A stretch of 64,000 nt of DNA from Caulobacter sp. 73W (GCF_041021955.1 NZ_CP158375.1:2356001-2420000), one strand, 5' to 3'; positions 7,787 to 16,643 are shown, counted from the stretch's first letter. Numbers and translations are program-made. Notes: a model not told the origin generated them from the sequence alone.

Positions 7787-9907
7787 CTACCAGAGGCGGA
7801 CGCGATTCTCCGGAGCGACATACAGGGCGTCGCCCGGCTTGATGTCGAAGGCCTGGTACCAGCCGTCGATGTTCCGGATCGTGCCGTTGACCCGGTAGTA
7901 GGCCGGCGAATGCGGATCGGTGACGACCTGCTGACGCAGGGCTTCGTCGCGGATTTTCTGACGCCAGACCTGGGCCCAACCGAGGAACACGCGCTGGTCG
8001 CCGGTCAGGCCGTCCAGCACCGGTGCGGGCTTGCCGTTCAGGGAGCGGTGATAGGCCTCCAGCCCCAGGGTCAGGCCGGCGAGGTCGCCGATGTTCTCAC
8101 CCATGGTCAGGCCGCCCTGCACCTTGGCGCCAGGCAGGGGCTCGAACGCCGAGTACTGCGCGCCCAGCTTATCGGCCTGGGCCTTGAACTTGGCGGCGTC
8201 CTCGGCGGTCCACCAATCCTGGAGCACGCCGTCGCCGTCGTAGTTGCGGCCCTGGTCGTCGAAGCCGTGGCCGATCTCGTGACCGATCACGCCGCCGATG
8301 CCGCCGTAGTTGATGGCGTCGTCGGCCTGGGGATCGAAGAACGGCGCCTGCAGGATCGCCGCCGGGAAGACGATCTCGTTCATCGGCGGGTTGTAGTAGG
8401 CGTTCACGGTCTGGGGCGTCATGCCCCATTCCTTGCGGTCGACCGGGCCGTTCAGGCGGTCCAGGTCGTGCTTCCACTCGAAGGCGCTCGAGCGGATGAC
8501 GTTGCCGTAGAGGTCGTCAGCCTTGATCGTCAGGCTCGAATAGTCGCGCCACTCTTCCGGGTAGCCGATCTTCACCGTGAACTTGGCCAGCTTGTCCAGG
8601 GCGCGGGCCTTGGTCTCCGGGCTCATCCAGGGAAGGTTCTCGATGCGGTCCTTCAGGGCCGAGCGGATGTCGGTGACCAGTTTCAGCATCTTGGCCTTGG
8701 ATTCCGGCGGGAAGTAGCGGGCCACATAGATGCGGCCGACCTCTTCGCCGAGCATGCCGTTGACGTTGGCGACGCCGCGCTTCCAGCGGGGGCGCTGTTC
8801 CGGCTGACCGCTGAGGGTCTTGCCGCGGAACTCGAAGTTGGCGTCGGCGAAGGCCTTGGACAGATAAGGGGCGCCGCCGTCGGCCAGGTGGAAGGCCTGC
8901 CAGGCCTTCAGGGTGTCGAGCGAGGTCTCGTCGTAGATCTTGGCGATCTTCGGAAACGCCGTGTCGGTGGTCAGGACGAAGCGCTCGGCCCCGCCCAGGC
9001 CGCTGGCGGCGGCGATGGCCTTCCAGTCGACGCCGGGGGCGTAGGTCGCCAGCTCGGCGGGGGTCTTGGGGTTGTAGGTCTTGGTGGCGTCACGGCGCTG
9101 GATGCGGGTCCAGGAAGCCTCGGCGATCCGGGTCTCCAAATCGACGACGGCCTTGGCGTGATCCGCCGGCTGCGGCCAGCCCGCCAGGGTCAGCATCTTC
9201 TCGACATAGGCGAGGTAGGCGGTCTTCTTCTCGGCGAACTTGGCGTCGAGATAGTAGTCGCGGTCCGGCAGGCCCATGCCGCCGGTCATCAGATAGACCG
9301 CGTACCGGCTCGGGTTCTTGCGGTCGGCGCCGATATAGCCGGGGAACAGGGTGGAGAAGCCGGTCGTCGGGCTCTTGCCCATCAGGACGGCGAAGTCGGC
9401 CTTGGTCTTGGCGGCGCGGATCTCGTTGAGCTCCGAAGCCAGCGGCTTGGCGCCCAGCTGATCGGCCAAGGCCTCGTTCATGAAGGCGTTGTAGGCCGCG
9501 CCGATCTTGGCGGCGTCAGCGTCCTGGATCTTGCCCGCGGCGGCGTCCTGGATGATCGCTTGCGACCGGGCTTCCGACAAAAGCGACAGCTTGTCGAAGT
9601 TGCCGAAGCGGGTGCGGTCGGCGGGGATCTCGGTGGTCTTTTCCCAGGTCCCGTTGGCGAATTTGAAGAAGTCGTCGCCCGGCTTGGCGGTCAGGTCGCG
9701 GCCCGACAGGTCGTAGCCCCAGGTCCCATAGCGCGGGGACTCCAGCGAGATCGCCGTACCGCCCGAGGTCTCGCCCTGAGCCAGCAGATCGAGCGACTGC
9801 ATTTGGCAGAGCGCGTCGAGGCAGTTGTCGTGTTCGTGGGCCGAAGCGCTCGCGGCGCTCATCAGAAGGGCGCCTGCAGCCGCAGCGCCCAGCCATGCCG
9901 TCTTCAT
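7787..9907 (-). CDS. M13-family zinc metallopeptidase (neprilysin/PepO-like)
   Basis: 706 residues, exported. It cleaves small peptides in the periplasm using zinc. Signal peptide MKTAWLGAAAAGALLMSAAS, then the long M13 N-terminal helical domain (GDDFFKFANGTWEKTTEIPADR). The catalytic domain has NAYYNPP for substrate binding, zinc motif GHEIGHGFDDQG and third ligand region ENIGDLAGL, ending in the usual RNIDGWYQAFDIKPGDALY and VRLW. The ATG at 9907 is preferred over a longer frame starting at 9958 because it begins the signal peptide and has an AGGA upstream. It stands alone with its own terminator; the copper genes lie upstream on the same strand. Confidence 0.95.
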   Translation of the reverse strand: MKTAWLGAAAAGALLMSAASASAHEHDNCLDALCQMQSLDLLAQGETSGGTAISLESPRYGTWGYDLSGRDLTAKPGDDFFKFANGTWEKTTEIPADRTRFGNFDKLSLLSEARSQAIIQDAAAGKIQDADAAKIGAAYNAFMNEALADQLGAKPLASELNEIRAAKTKADFAVLMGKSPTTGFSTLFPGYIGADRKNPSRYAVYLMTGGMGLPDRDYYLDAKFAEKKTAYLAYVEKMLTLAGWPQPADHAKAVVDLETRIAEASWTRIQRRDATKTYNPKTPAELATYAPGVDWKAIAAASGLGGAERFVLTTDTAFPKIAKIYDETSLDTLKAWQAFHLADGGAPYLSKAFADANFEFRGKTLSGQPEQRPRWKRGVANVNGMLGEEVGRIYVARYFPPESKAKMLKLVTDIRSALKDRIENLPWMSPETKARALDKLAKFTVKIGYPEEWRDYSSLTIKADDLYGNVIRSSAFEWKHDLDRLNGPVDRKEWGMTPQTVNAYYNPPMNEIVFPAAILQAPFFDPQADDAINYGGIGGVIGHEIGHGFDDQGRNYDGDGVLQDWWTAEDAAKFKAQADKLGAQYSAFEPLPGAKVQGGLTMGENIGDLAGLTLGLEAYHRSLNGKPAPVLDGLTGDQRVFLGWAQVWRQKIRDEALRQQVVTDPHSPAYYRVNGTIRNIDGWYQAFDIKPGDALYVAPENRVRLW

Positions 9908-9939
9908 TCCTGTTGTCCTGTTGATTGTTAGCGGATTTG

Positions 9940-9970
9940 GACGGGCGGCAGTTTGCATGGGCCGCCCGTC
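9940..9970 (-). terminator. Inverted repeat after the copper chaperone gene
   Basis: A perfect 10-bp repeat GACGGGCGGC (9940-9949) / GCCGCCCGTC (9961-9970) with an 11-base spacer lies 26 bases beyond the PCu(A)C stop and before the peptidase start. No T-run follows, so a terminator is only one reading; it could also be an operator of the peptidase gene. Confidence 0.45.
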
Positions 9971-9995
9971 GCGATCGATTACAAATCGTTCATGT

Positions 9996-10457
9996 TCAGT
10001 GGTGGTGCCCGCTGGCGGCCGCCATGGCGCGCACCGGGAAAGCCAGGGTCTGGGCCGGAGCCTTTTCGAACTTCAGGGTCAGGGTCACCGAAGACCCTTC
10101 GGTCAGCGGCGCCTTGGGCTTGATGACCATGACGTGCAGGCCGCCCGGCTTGAACTCGGTCTCGGCGCCGGCCTTCAGCGCCAGACCTTCCTTTAGCTGC
10201 CGCATGCGCATGACGCCGCCGTCCACGCTCATGGTGTGGATCTCGGCGCGGTCGGCGGCCTTGGTCTCGATAGCGGCCAGACGGTCGTCCGCCGAGGCCT
10301 TGAGGGTGAGGTAGCAGCCGCCGGCGGGCGCGACGGCCGGGGCGGCGCGGCACCAGGCGTTGGTGACGGCGATGGTGGGGGGAGCGGCGTCGGCGGCCTT
10401 GCCGCACCCGGCGGCGAACAGACCGATGGCGGCGGCGGCGAGAAGCTTGGCGTTCAT
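9996..10457 (-). CDS. PCu(A)C periplasmic copper chaperone
   Basis: 153 residues. Binds Cu(I) in the periplasm and delivers it, in known cases, to cytochrome c oxidase or to copper-handling proteins. A signal with lipobox (LFAAGC) is followed by the PCu(A)C domain. The copper motif is visible as H and M ligands in EIHTMSVDGGVMRMRQL and GGLHVMVIKPKAPL. A His-rich tail (SGHHH) may add a metal site. It lies downstream of a DUF2946-like gene on the same strand, a common pairing in copper loci. Domain assignment is secure; the delivery target is unknown. Confidence 0.9.
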   Translation of the reverse strand: MNAKLLAAAAIGLFAAGCGKAADAAPPTIAVTNAWCRAAPAVAPAGGCYLTLKASADDRLAAIETKAADRAEIHTMSVDGGVMRMRQLKEGLALKAGAETEFKPGGLHVMVIKPKAPLTEGSSVTLTLKFEKAPAQTLAFPVRAMAAASGHHH

Positions 10458-10573
10458 GAGAATCCTGCCTTGCGGGCGGCGATCGGCCGGCCCGTCATTT
10501 CATGGAGCAAGGGTGCGACGGCCGGGTGGCCGCCGGCAAGGGCGAAGGGCGAGGCTGGGAGCCGCGCGCTGGA

Positions 10574-10951
10574 CTAGCCGCGCGGCGGCGCCTGGCCGGG
10601 CGGGCGCGGCGGACCACGGGCGAGCGGGCGTGCATGCTGGCGCTCGGCCGTCGCTATGGGAGCCTCCGCCGCATAGCGGACCAGAGCGACGACGCCGGGC
10701 GGCGTCTCCACCGCGGCGAGGCTGGCGGCCAGACAATCCTGGCAAGGCAGTCCAGCGAAGCCGGCCTTTGTAGGCTGGCCCCGGTCATCCACCGTGATGG
10801 TGGTCGCGCCGTCGGCCGAACAGATCTGAACCAGGGCTTGATCGCGGGTCGCGGCGACGGCCCCGACGCTGAGGCCCGGCAGCATGACGGCCAGGATCGC
10901 CAGCCAGAGCAGCCAGCCTCCCGTGCGTCGATGTCCTCGCGCGACCTGCAT
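10574..10951 (-). CDS. DUF2946-like small exported protein
   Basis: 125 residues from the ATG at 10951 (a TTG 36 bases upstream is possible). A basic N-terminus and hydrophobic segment (LLWLAILAVMLPGLSVGAVA) suggest export or membrane anchoring. The mature part has ICSADG and PCQDCL, cysteine motifs typical of DUF2946-type proteins found next to copper chaperones. The C-terminus is Pro/Arg-rich. It probably forms a copper-related pair with the PCu(A)C gene 116 bases downstream. The molecular role is unknown. Confidence 0.65.
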   Translation of the reverse strand: MQVARGHRRTGGWLLWLAILAVMLPGLSVGAVAATRDQALVQICSADGATTITVDDRGQPTKAGFAGLPCQDCLAASLAAVETPPGVVALVRYAAEAPIATAERQHARPLARGPPRPPGQAPPRG

Positions 10952-10980
10952 GGCGTTGCGCCTAAAGACGCGACGCCATC

Positions 10981-11022
10981 GGGTCAAGCTGGGCGGGTCA
11001 AGCTGGGCGGGTCAAGCTGGGC
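10981..11022. repeat. Three tandem copies of a 14-bp unit
   Basis: GGGTCAAGCTGGGC is repeated exactly three times in a row at the 3' end of the downstream antiporter gene. The unit carries TCA, the reverse complement of a stop codon, and the 14-bp length shifts frame at each copy; the antiporter's stop uses one copy. This looks like recent slippage. Confidence 0.9.
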
Positions 11023-12658
11023 GGGCCTTGGCCTTGGTCAGGGCCAGCATGCCGAGCGCGATTTCGCGTTCGCCCATGATGGTGTTGTCGGCGCCGCGCG
11101 TGGCCAGCAGCTCCACCTCCGCGTCCGAGTGGGCGCGGGCGATGATCTTCACCTTCGGGTTTAGGCGGCGGGCGTGCTCGACGATGGTCGCCGCCTCGAA
11201 GGCGTTGGGCACCGCGACCAGAAGATGGCTGGCGTTGGCCAGGCCGGCCTCGGTCAGGATCTCAGGTTTCACGGCGTTGCCCTCGACGACCTTGACGCCC
11301 TGGGCGCGCAGTTCGTCCAGGCGCTCGCTTTCGGTCTCGATGACCACCAGGCCGGCCCCCTTGAAGCCCTCGGTCACCGCCTTGCCGACACGGCCATAGC
11401 CGACCAGCACCACGCAGGAAGCGGCCTTGGGCGCGGGGGCGGCGACCTCTTCGGGCGCGACGACGGGCTTGGCGGTCTTCTGCAGGTGGCGATCCACGAA
11501 GCGGAAGAGGACCGGATTGACAAGGATCGACAGGATCGCGCCGGCCAGGATGAGGTCGCGGCCTTCCGGCGGCAGCAGCTTCAGGTCGGCCCCCAGGGCG
11601 GCCAGGATGAAGGAGAATTCGCCGATCTGGGCCAGCGAGGCCGAGATGGTCAGGGCCGTGCCGGTAGCGTGCTTGAATGCGCGCACGATCAGATAGGCGG
11701 CGATCGACTTGCCCACCACGATGATCGACAGGGTCGCCAGCAACGACAACGGTTGCTGGATCAGAATCATCGGATTGAACAGCATGCCGATGGACACGAA
11801 AAACAGCACCGCGAAGGCGTCGCGTAGCGGCAAAGTCTCGTTGGCGGCCTGCTGGCTGAGCTCGGACTCGCTCATGATCATGCCGGCGAAAAAGGCGCCG
11901 AGGGCGAAGGACACGCCGAACAGCCCGGCCGAGCCGAAGGCGACGCCCAGGGCGATGGCGAGCACCGCCAGGCGGAACAGCTCGCGCGACCCGGTGTGGG
12001 CCGTCCAGTGCAGGATCCACGGGATCACACGGCGCCCGACGATCAGCATCAGGGCGATGAAGGCGGCCACCTTGCCGAGGGTCATGCCCAGGGCGCCGGC
12101 CATGCCGACCAGTCCGCCGCCGCTTTCCCCGCTGAGGGCGTCGGTCACCGCCGGGATGAGCACCAGGGCGAGGACCATGGCCAGGTCCTCGACGATCAGC
12201 CAGCCGACGGCGATGCGGCCGCGCTCGGTCTCGATCAGACGGCGCTCCTGAAGCGCCCGCAGCAGCACCACGGTGGAGGCGACCGACAGGGCCAGGCCGA
12301 AGACGATGCCGCCGCCGAGCGGCCAGCCCAGCAGGACGGCCAGGCCAAGACCCATGAGCGTCGCGGCCAGGATCTGGGCGACGGCGCCGGGAATGGCGAT
12401 CTTGCGGACCGCCATCAGGTCCTTCAGCGAGAAGTGCAGGCCGACCCCGAACATCAGCAGGATCACGCCGATCTCGGCCAGCTGGTTGGCCAGCGGCTGA
12501 TCCGCCACATAGCCGGGGGTGAACGGCCCCACCGCGACCCCGGCCAGCAGATAGCCCACCAACACCGGCAACCGCAGACGATTGGCGATCGCGCCAAAGA
12601 CAAACGCGAGCACGAGGCCGGCGACGATGGTGGCGATCAGCGGCACGTGATGCGGCAA
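11012..12658 (-). CDS. YbaL-like CPA2 monovalent cation/proton antiporter with TrkA-N domain
   Basis: 548 residues. Inner-membrane K+ or Na+/H+ exchanger of the Kef/CPA2 group. About 12-13 membrane segments occupy the first 380 residues, with typical LAEIGVILLMFGVGLHFSLKDL and FFVSIGMLFNP. A cytoplasmic RCK/TrkA-N domain follows with the nucleotide-binding VVLVGYGRVGKAV. The start is TTG at 12658, supported by an AGGAG six bases upstream and by the match of MPHHVPLIATIVAGLVLAFV to the known YbaL N-terminus. The gene ends inside a 14-bp tandem repeat. It is divergent from the XRE regulator gene. Confidence 0.92.
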   Translation of the reverse strand: MPHHVPLIATIVAGLVLAFVFGAIANRLRLPVLVGYLLAGVAVGPFTPGYVADQPLANQLAEIGVILLMFGVGLHFSLKDLMAVRKIAIPGAVAQILAATLMGLGLAVLLGWPLGGGIVFGLALSVASTVVLLRALQERRLIETERGRIAVGWLIVEDLAMVLALVLIPAVTDALSGESGGGLVGMAGALGMTLGKVAAFIALMLIVGRRVIPWILHWTAHTGSRELFRLAVLAIALGVAFGSAGLFGVSFALGAFFAGMIMSESELSQQAANETLPLRDAFAVLFFVSIGMLFNPMILIQQPLSLLATLSIIVVGKSIAAYLIVRAFKHATGTALTISASLAQIGEFSFILAALGADLKLLPPEGRDLILAGAILSILVNPVLFRFVDRHLQKTAKPVVAPEEVAAPAPKAASCVVLVGYGRVGKAVTEGFKGAGLVVIETESERLDELRAQGVKVVEGNAVKPEILTEAGLANASHLLVAVPNAFEAATIVEHARRLNPKVKIIARAHSDAEVELLATRGADNTIMGEREIALGMLALTKAKARPA

Positions 12659-12734
12659 GCCTGTCTCCTTGACGATATGATCCTAAGGGGGCGATACTCG
12701 GCCAATATGGGTGACTTCGCCCGGATTGGCTACC

Positions 12735-12992
12735 ATGCCTCATACTAAAATACTGTGCCCGTCCCAGTGCCGCGCCGCGCGCGGACTTCTCGACTGGTCC
12801 CAAGAGGACCTGGCGGGCCGGGCGGGCGTGTCGCGCAGCACAGTGCGCGATTTCGAAACCGGACGCCATGAACTGCATGGCGGCACCGAGCGGCTGCTGA
12901 TGGCGGCGCTGCGCGACGGGGGCGTTCTGCTGATCGCGTCCGGCGAAGAAGCGGGCGACGGCGCCGGGCCGGGCGTCCGGCTGGTCGGGTAA
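12735..12992 (+). CDS. Small XRE-family DNA-binding protein
   Basis: 85 residues, essentially one helix-turn-helix domain (CRAARGLLDWSQEDLAGRAG, then VSRSTVRDFETGRHEL). This type, with a C-terminal GGVLLI segment, is common in Caulobacterales. The ATG at 12735 is taken as start rather than the GTG at 12711; no good ribosome site is seen for either. It lies between two CPA2 antiporter genes, divergent from one and 23 bases upstream of the other, so it may control cation or pH homeostasis, which is inference. Confidence 0.8.
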   Translation: MPHTKILCPSQCRAARGLLDWSQEDLAGRAGVSRSTVRDFETGRHELHGGTERLLMAALRDGGVLLIASGEEAGDGAGPGVRLVG

Positions 12993-13015
12993 TTTCAAAG
13001 GGTCGGGGGCTGGCA

Positions 13016-14806
13016 TTGGACCACGGGGTCGCGGCGGAGAACTATAAGGACCTGGTGCTGTTCCTGGCGACGGCTGGGGTGGTCGTTCCCCTGTTTCGGC
13101 GCTGGCGGATCAACCCGATCCTGGGCTTCCTGTGCGCGGGCGTGGTCCTGGGGCCGTTCGGTCTCGGCTCCCTGGGCGAGCGGGCGCCGTGGCTGTCCTA
13201 TTTCACCATCGGCAATCCGGCGGATGTGGCCCAACTGGCCGAGTTCGGCGTCGTCTTCCTGCTGTTCATGATCGGCCTGGAACTGTCGTGGGAGCGCCTG
13301 CGCCTCATGCGGCGGCTGGTGTTTGGTCTCGGCGGACTGCAGGTCAGCTTCTGCATCCTGGTCATCGCCTCGGCCGCCTGGCTGCTGGGGCAGCCCTTGG
13401 CCGCCGCCTGCGCCATCGGCGCGGCCCTGGCGCTGTCGTCCACCGCCATCGTCATGCCGATCCTGGCCGACCAGAAGCGCCAGCACAGCCCAGCGGGGCG
13501 GGCGACCTTCTCCGTCCTGCTGTTCCAGGATCTGGCCGTGGCCCCGATCCTGATCACCATCGCCATCCTCGGGGGACGGGGCGAGAGCCTCTCGCCGGCC
13601 ATGCTGCTGGCCGCCGCGCCGGCGGTGATCGGCGTGGGCGCCATCGTGCTCGCCGGCCGTCTCCTGCTGCGCCCCATGATGCGCTCGGTGGCCAAGGCCA
13701 AGAGCGACGAGATGTTCATGGCGGCCTCGCTGCTGATCGTCATCGGCGCGGGCCTGATCAGCGCCCTGGCGGGCCTGTCCATGGCGCTCGGCGCGTTCGT
13801 CGCCGGCATCCTGCTGGCCGAGACCGAATACCGTCACGAGGTCGAGGTGAAGATCGAGCCCTTCAAGGGCCTCCTGCTCGGCCTGTTCTTTGTTTCCATC
13901 GGCATTGGCCTGGATCTGTCGCTGCTGGCCCAGAGCCCCGCCCCGATCATCGGTATGGCGGTCGGCATGGTCGCCCTGAACGCCAGCGTGGTGTTCGTCT
14001 TGGGCCGCGTCTTCAAGCTCAGCTGGGAGGCGGCGGCGGAGGCGGCGCTGTTGCTGGCGGGCGGCGGCGAGTTCGCCTTCGTCATCCTCGGTTCGGCCAT
14101 GCAGGAGGGGCTGGTCGCCCAGGAGGCGGGCCAGATGATCCTGGTGGCCTCCACCCTTTCGATGTTCTCCATTCCGCTGCTCGCCGCCCTGGCGGGCAAG
14201 GTCGCCGCCGTCCCGCGCAGCGACAAGGTCGCGGTCCCGACGCCGCCCACCACGGGCGTGCCCGATCCCGAGGAGGCGCCGTCGGTGCTGGTGGTCGGCT
14301 ATGGCCGCGTCGGGCGTCTGGTGGGCGAGATGCTGACCCGGCACGATATCGCCTGGATCGCCGCCGACCGTGATCCGCGTCTGGTCGAGGCGGGACGCCG
14401 CTCCACGGGCAAGGTCTATTTCGGCGACGCCTCGCGGCCGGACTTCCTGCGCCGCTGCGGCCTGGACAACGCCCGCGCCCTGGTCGTGACCATGGACAAC
14501 CCCGACGGCACCGAGGCGGTGGTGGGGGCGGCGCGTGATCTGCGCCCCGACCTGCCGATCGTCGCCCGGGCCAAGGACGCCCGCCACGCCGCGCGCCTCT
14601 ATGATCTGGGCGTCACCGACGCCGTGCCCGAGACCATCGAGGCGAGCCTGCAGTTGTCCGAGACGGTGCTGGTGGACATCGGCGTGCCCATGGGCCTGGT
14701 CATCGCCTCGATTCATGAGCGTCGTGACGAGTTCCGCAAGGAGCTGAACCATCCCGAGGCCTTGGGCGGCCGCACGCGGCGCTATCGTCAGACCGCTCGA
14801 AAGTGA
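13016..14806 (+). CDS. KefB/KefC-like CPA2 potassium/proton antiporter with TrkA-N domain
   Basis: 596 residues. N-terminal exchanger domain with about 13 membrane segments (ILGFLCAGVVLGPFGLGSLG, AEFGVVFLLFMIGLELSWER, LSSTAIVMPILADQK, LGAFVAGILLAETEYRHEVE, FFVSIGIGLDLSLL). A C-terminal RCK domain has the Rossmann motif VLVVGYGRVGRLVGEM. The start is TTG at 13016 behind a GGGGG tract; no ATG or GTG upstream fits, and the family N-terminus (YKDLVLFLATAGVVVPLFRR) begins right there. It follows the XRE gene by 23 bases. Substrate K+ is assumed from the family. Confidence 0.92.
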   Translation: MDHGVAAENYKDLVLFLATAGVVVPLFRRWRINPILGFLCAGVVLGPFGLGSLGERAPWLSYFTIGNPADVAQLAEFGVVFLLFMIGLELSWERLRLMRRLVFGLGGLQVSFCILVIASAAWLLGQPLAAACAIGAALALSSTAIVMPILADQKRQHSPAGRATFSVLLFQDLAVAPILITIAILGGRGESLSPAMLLAAAPAVIGVGAIVLAGRLLLRPMMRSVAKAKSDEMFMAASLLIVIGAGLISALAGLSMALGAFVAGILLAETEYRHEVEVKIEPFKGLLLGLFFVSIGIGLDLSLLAQSPAPIIGMAVGMVALNASVVFVLGRVFKLSWEAAAEAALLLAGGGEFAFVILGSAMQEGLVAQEAGQMILVASTLSMFSIPLLAALAGKVAAVPRSDKVAVPTPPTTGVPDPEEAPSVLVVGYGRVGRLVGEMLTRHDIAWIAADRDPRLVEAGRRSTGKVYFGDASRPDFLRRCGLDNARALVVTMDNPDGTEAVVGAARDLRPDLPIVARAKDARHAARLYDLGVTDAVPETIEASLQLSETVLVDIGVPMGLVIASIHERRDEFRKELNHPEALGGRTRRYRQTARK

Positions 14807-15359
14807 CGCCCTTCCGCCGCTCGGCGGAAGAAAAATGTCGTTTTCCAGACAAACAATCGGAACCATTGCGCCGGACGGGCATTTCGCCGGTCGTAAGGGG
14901 CGCTTCGCAGGATGCGGAGCCCGGGAGCACCATGGTTCAAACGCAAGGTCATTCGGCCCGTCGGGGGCGTGGCGACAGCTTCGTCTGCGCTCAGGCCGCG
15001 TGGGTGAACCGCGACGCGTGGTCCCTGCGTCCCTTTGTCAAATTCTCCAATAATGGCGGACGTCAGCTTCAGGAACTCGGCGTACATCGACCGACGTTCG
15101 GCGTAGCTCCGCAGGTTTTCAGGTCTCGTCGACGTGCGCCAGGCGTGGCGTCGAGGTCTGGGCGTATCGTTCGGTCCAAAGGTCCGCATAAGATCGCGGT
15201 CGAACGAAATGCCGATTATTCTTTAGTGTCCTGGCGTGTGCTCGCGGTCAGGGAAAAGACAAGGGTGTTGCTTCACCGACACTTTCGTCACCTGAACGCA
15301 CTGATATAACAAGTCCGGCTGTTCCAAGCTGGAGCAGTGGGCAAGAGAGGGCTCTTGAA
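14807..15359. other. 553-bp intergenic region before ompA-like gene
   Basis: Starts with an 8-bp hairpin CTTCCGCC/GGCGGAAG (14811-14830) just after the antiporter stop; it is followed by A5, not T, so it is not a standard terminator. Short ORFs exist on both strands (for example minus 14788-15189) but lack ribosome sites and recognisable domains. The last 80 bases carry the promoter and leader of the porin gene. Nothing else could be recognised. Confidence 0.4.
15305..15310 (+). promoter_or_regulatory. Probable -10 element of the ompA-like gene
   Basis: TATAAC at 15305-15310, with a weak -35 about 16 bases upstream, gives a leader of about 45 bases that ends in a purine-rich ribosome site (AGAGAGGG) before the ATG at 15360. 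Confidence 0.45.
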
Positions 15360-16532
15360 ATGAAATTGAAACTCCTGGCGGGAGCCGCTTTCGCCGCGGT
15401 CGTCGCCGCGACGGGCGCTTCGGCGGCTGAACCGGGCTGGTACGGCGCTGTTGATCTCGGCTATCACTGGCAGAAGCCGCTCCGCGCTGACGGCAGCACC
15501 AACAACACCGACGGCGCTCCGTACCGTTACGACTTCGACACCGACGCCGATTGGGCCGGTTTCGCTCGTCTCGGCTACCGCGTCGCTCCGAACTGGCGCG
15601 TGGAACTGGAAGGCGGCTACCGCACCGGCGGCATCGACACGATCCGCGGCCGCGCTGACCGTCCGCAGCCGATCGCCCTGTGCTCCGTCGGCGTCGGCGG
15701 CACCACTGGCTACGCCTGCCCGGCTCCCGATGGCGACATCGACAGCTGGACCCTGATGGGTAACGTCCTCTACGACTTCTTCCCGGATTCCGCGTTCAAC
15801 GTGTTCGTTGGCGCCGGTATCGGTGTGAACCGCGTCGATGTGAACGTCACCGGCCAGTTCAACACCGTTCCGGGCACCACCCTGACGATCGACGACGACG
15901 ACGTGACCTTCGCCTACCAAGGCATCGCCGGCGTTTCGTGGGCCGCCACCGAAAAGCTCAACGTCGACCTGACCTACCGCTACCTCGGCGGTTCGGACGT
16001 CGACTTCAAGTCGACCTCGTCGGGCGTTCCGGCTCCGGGCACCTTCTCGGGCGAGTACGAAGACCAGTCGGTGACCATCGGCCTGCGTTACTCCTTCGCT
16101 TCGCCGCCGCCGCCGCCGCCGCCGCCTCCGCCGCCCCCGCCGCCTCCCCCGCCGCCTCCCCCGCCTCCGCCGCCGCCGCCTCCGCCGGCTGCTCCGGAAG
16201 CCAAGGAGTTCATCGTCTACTTCCCGTTCGATCAGTACGTCCTGACGCCGGAAGCCCAGACGGTGGTCCAAGAGGCCGCTCAGTACGCGACCTCGGGCAA
16301 TGCGACGAAGGTCGTGGTTGTCGGTCACACCGACACCTCGGGTTCGGACGCCTACAACGCTCGCCTGTCTGAGCGTCGTGGTAAGGCCGTCGCCGACGCC
16401 CTGGTGGGCCTGGGCGTTGGTCAGTCCACCCTGTCCGTCGACTGGAAGGGCGAAACGGCTCCGGCCGTCGCCACCGGCGACGGTGTGAAGGAACCGCTGA
16501 ACCGTCGTTCGACCATCTCGATCAACTTCTGA
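15360..16532 (+). CDS. OmpA-like outer-membrane protein with 28-proline linker
   Basis: 390 residues. Signal peptide (MKLKLLAGAAFAAVVAATGA, cut after ASA), an N-terminal eight-stranded beta-barrel of about 225 residues (ends VTIGLRYSF), an unbroken run of 28 Pro codons (16104-16187), then an OmpA peptidoglycan-binding domain (EFIVYFPFDQYVLTPEAQTV, VVVGHTDTSGSDAYNARLSE, LNRRSTISINF). It tethers the outer membrane to the cell wall. The proline run is coded by a mix of CCG, CCT and CCC and should demand elongation factor P. A strong terminator follows. It is monocistronic with its own promoter, probably highly expressed. Confidence 0.95.
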   Translation: MKLKLLAGAAFAAVVAATGASAAEPGWYGAVDLGYHWQKPLRADGSTNNTDGAPYRYDFDTDADWAGFARLGYRVAPNWRVELEGGYRTGGIDTIRGRADRPQPIALCSVGVGGTTGYACPAPDGDIDSWTLMGNVLYDFFPDSAFNVFVGAGIGVNRVDVNVTGQFNTVPGTTLTIDDDDVTFAYQGIAGVSWAATEKLNVDLTYRYLGGSDVDFKSTSSGVPAPGTFSGEYEDQSVTIGLRYSFASPPPPPPPPPPPPPPPPPPPPPPPPPPPPAAPEAKEFIVYFPFDQYVLTPEAQTVVQEAAQYATSGNATKVVVVGHTDTSGSDAYNARLSERRGKAVADALVGLGVGQSTLSVDWKGETAPAVATGDGVKEPLNRRSTISINF

Positions 16533-16565
16533 TCGGATCCGAACGCCGCAAGGCAGATCTAGCGG

Positions 16566-16592
16566 GAGCCCGGCCGAAAGGCCGGGCTCTTT
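16566..16592 (+). terminator. Intrinsic terminator of the ompA-like gene
   Basis: Perfect 10-bp stem GAGCCCGGCC / GGCCGGGCTC with a GAAA tetraloop, followed by TTTGCTTTT. Confidence 0.92.
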
Positions 16593-16643
16593 GCTTTTGG
16601 GGCTGGGGCATCAGTAGACGAGGCTGAACGCGGTCCGATCAGG

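Noticed and set aside
7772..9931. 719-codon open frame on the plus strand opposite the M13 peptidase
   Set aside because: Shadow frame; the minus strand encodes a complete peptidase with HExxH and NAYY motifs.
14788..15189. 133-codon minus-strand ORF and overlapping 168-codon plus-strand ORF (14803-15309) in the gap before the porin gene
   Set aside because: No ribosome site, no family, they overlap each other and one runs into the antiporter gene. A short stretch (MYAEFLKLTSAIIGEF) looks protein-like, but that is not enough.
16104..16190. Sequencing or assembly artefact in the proline run
   Set aside because: The codons are mixed (CCG, CCT, CCC) and the frame stays intact into a perfect OmpA domain.
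15288..16328. 346-codon minus-strand frame with a long Arg run
   Set aside because: The Arg run is only the reverse of the proline codons of the OmpA-like protein.
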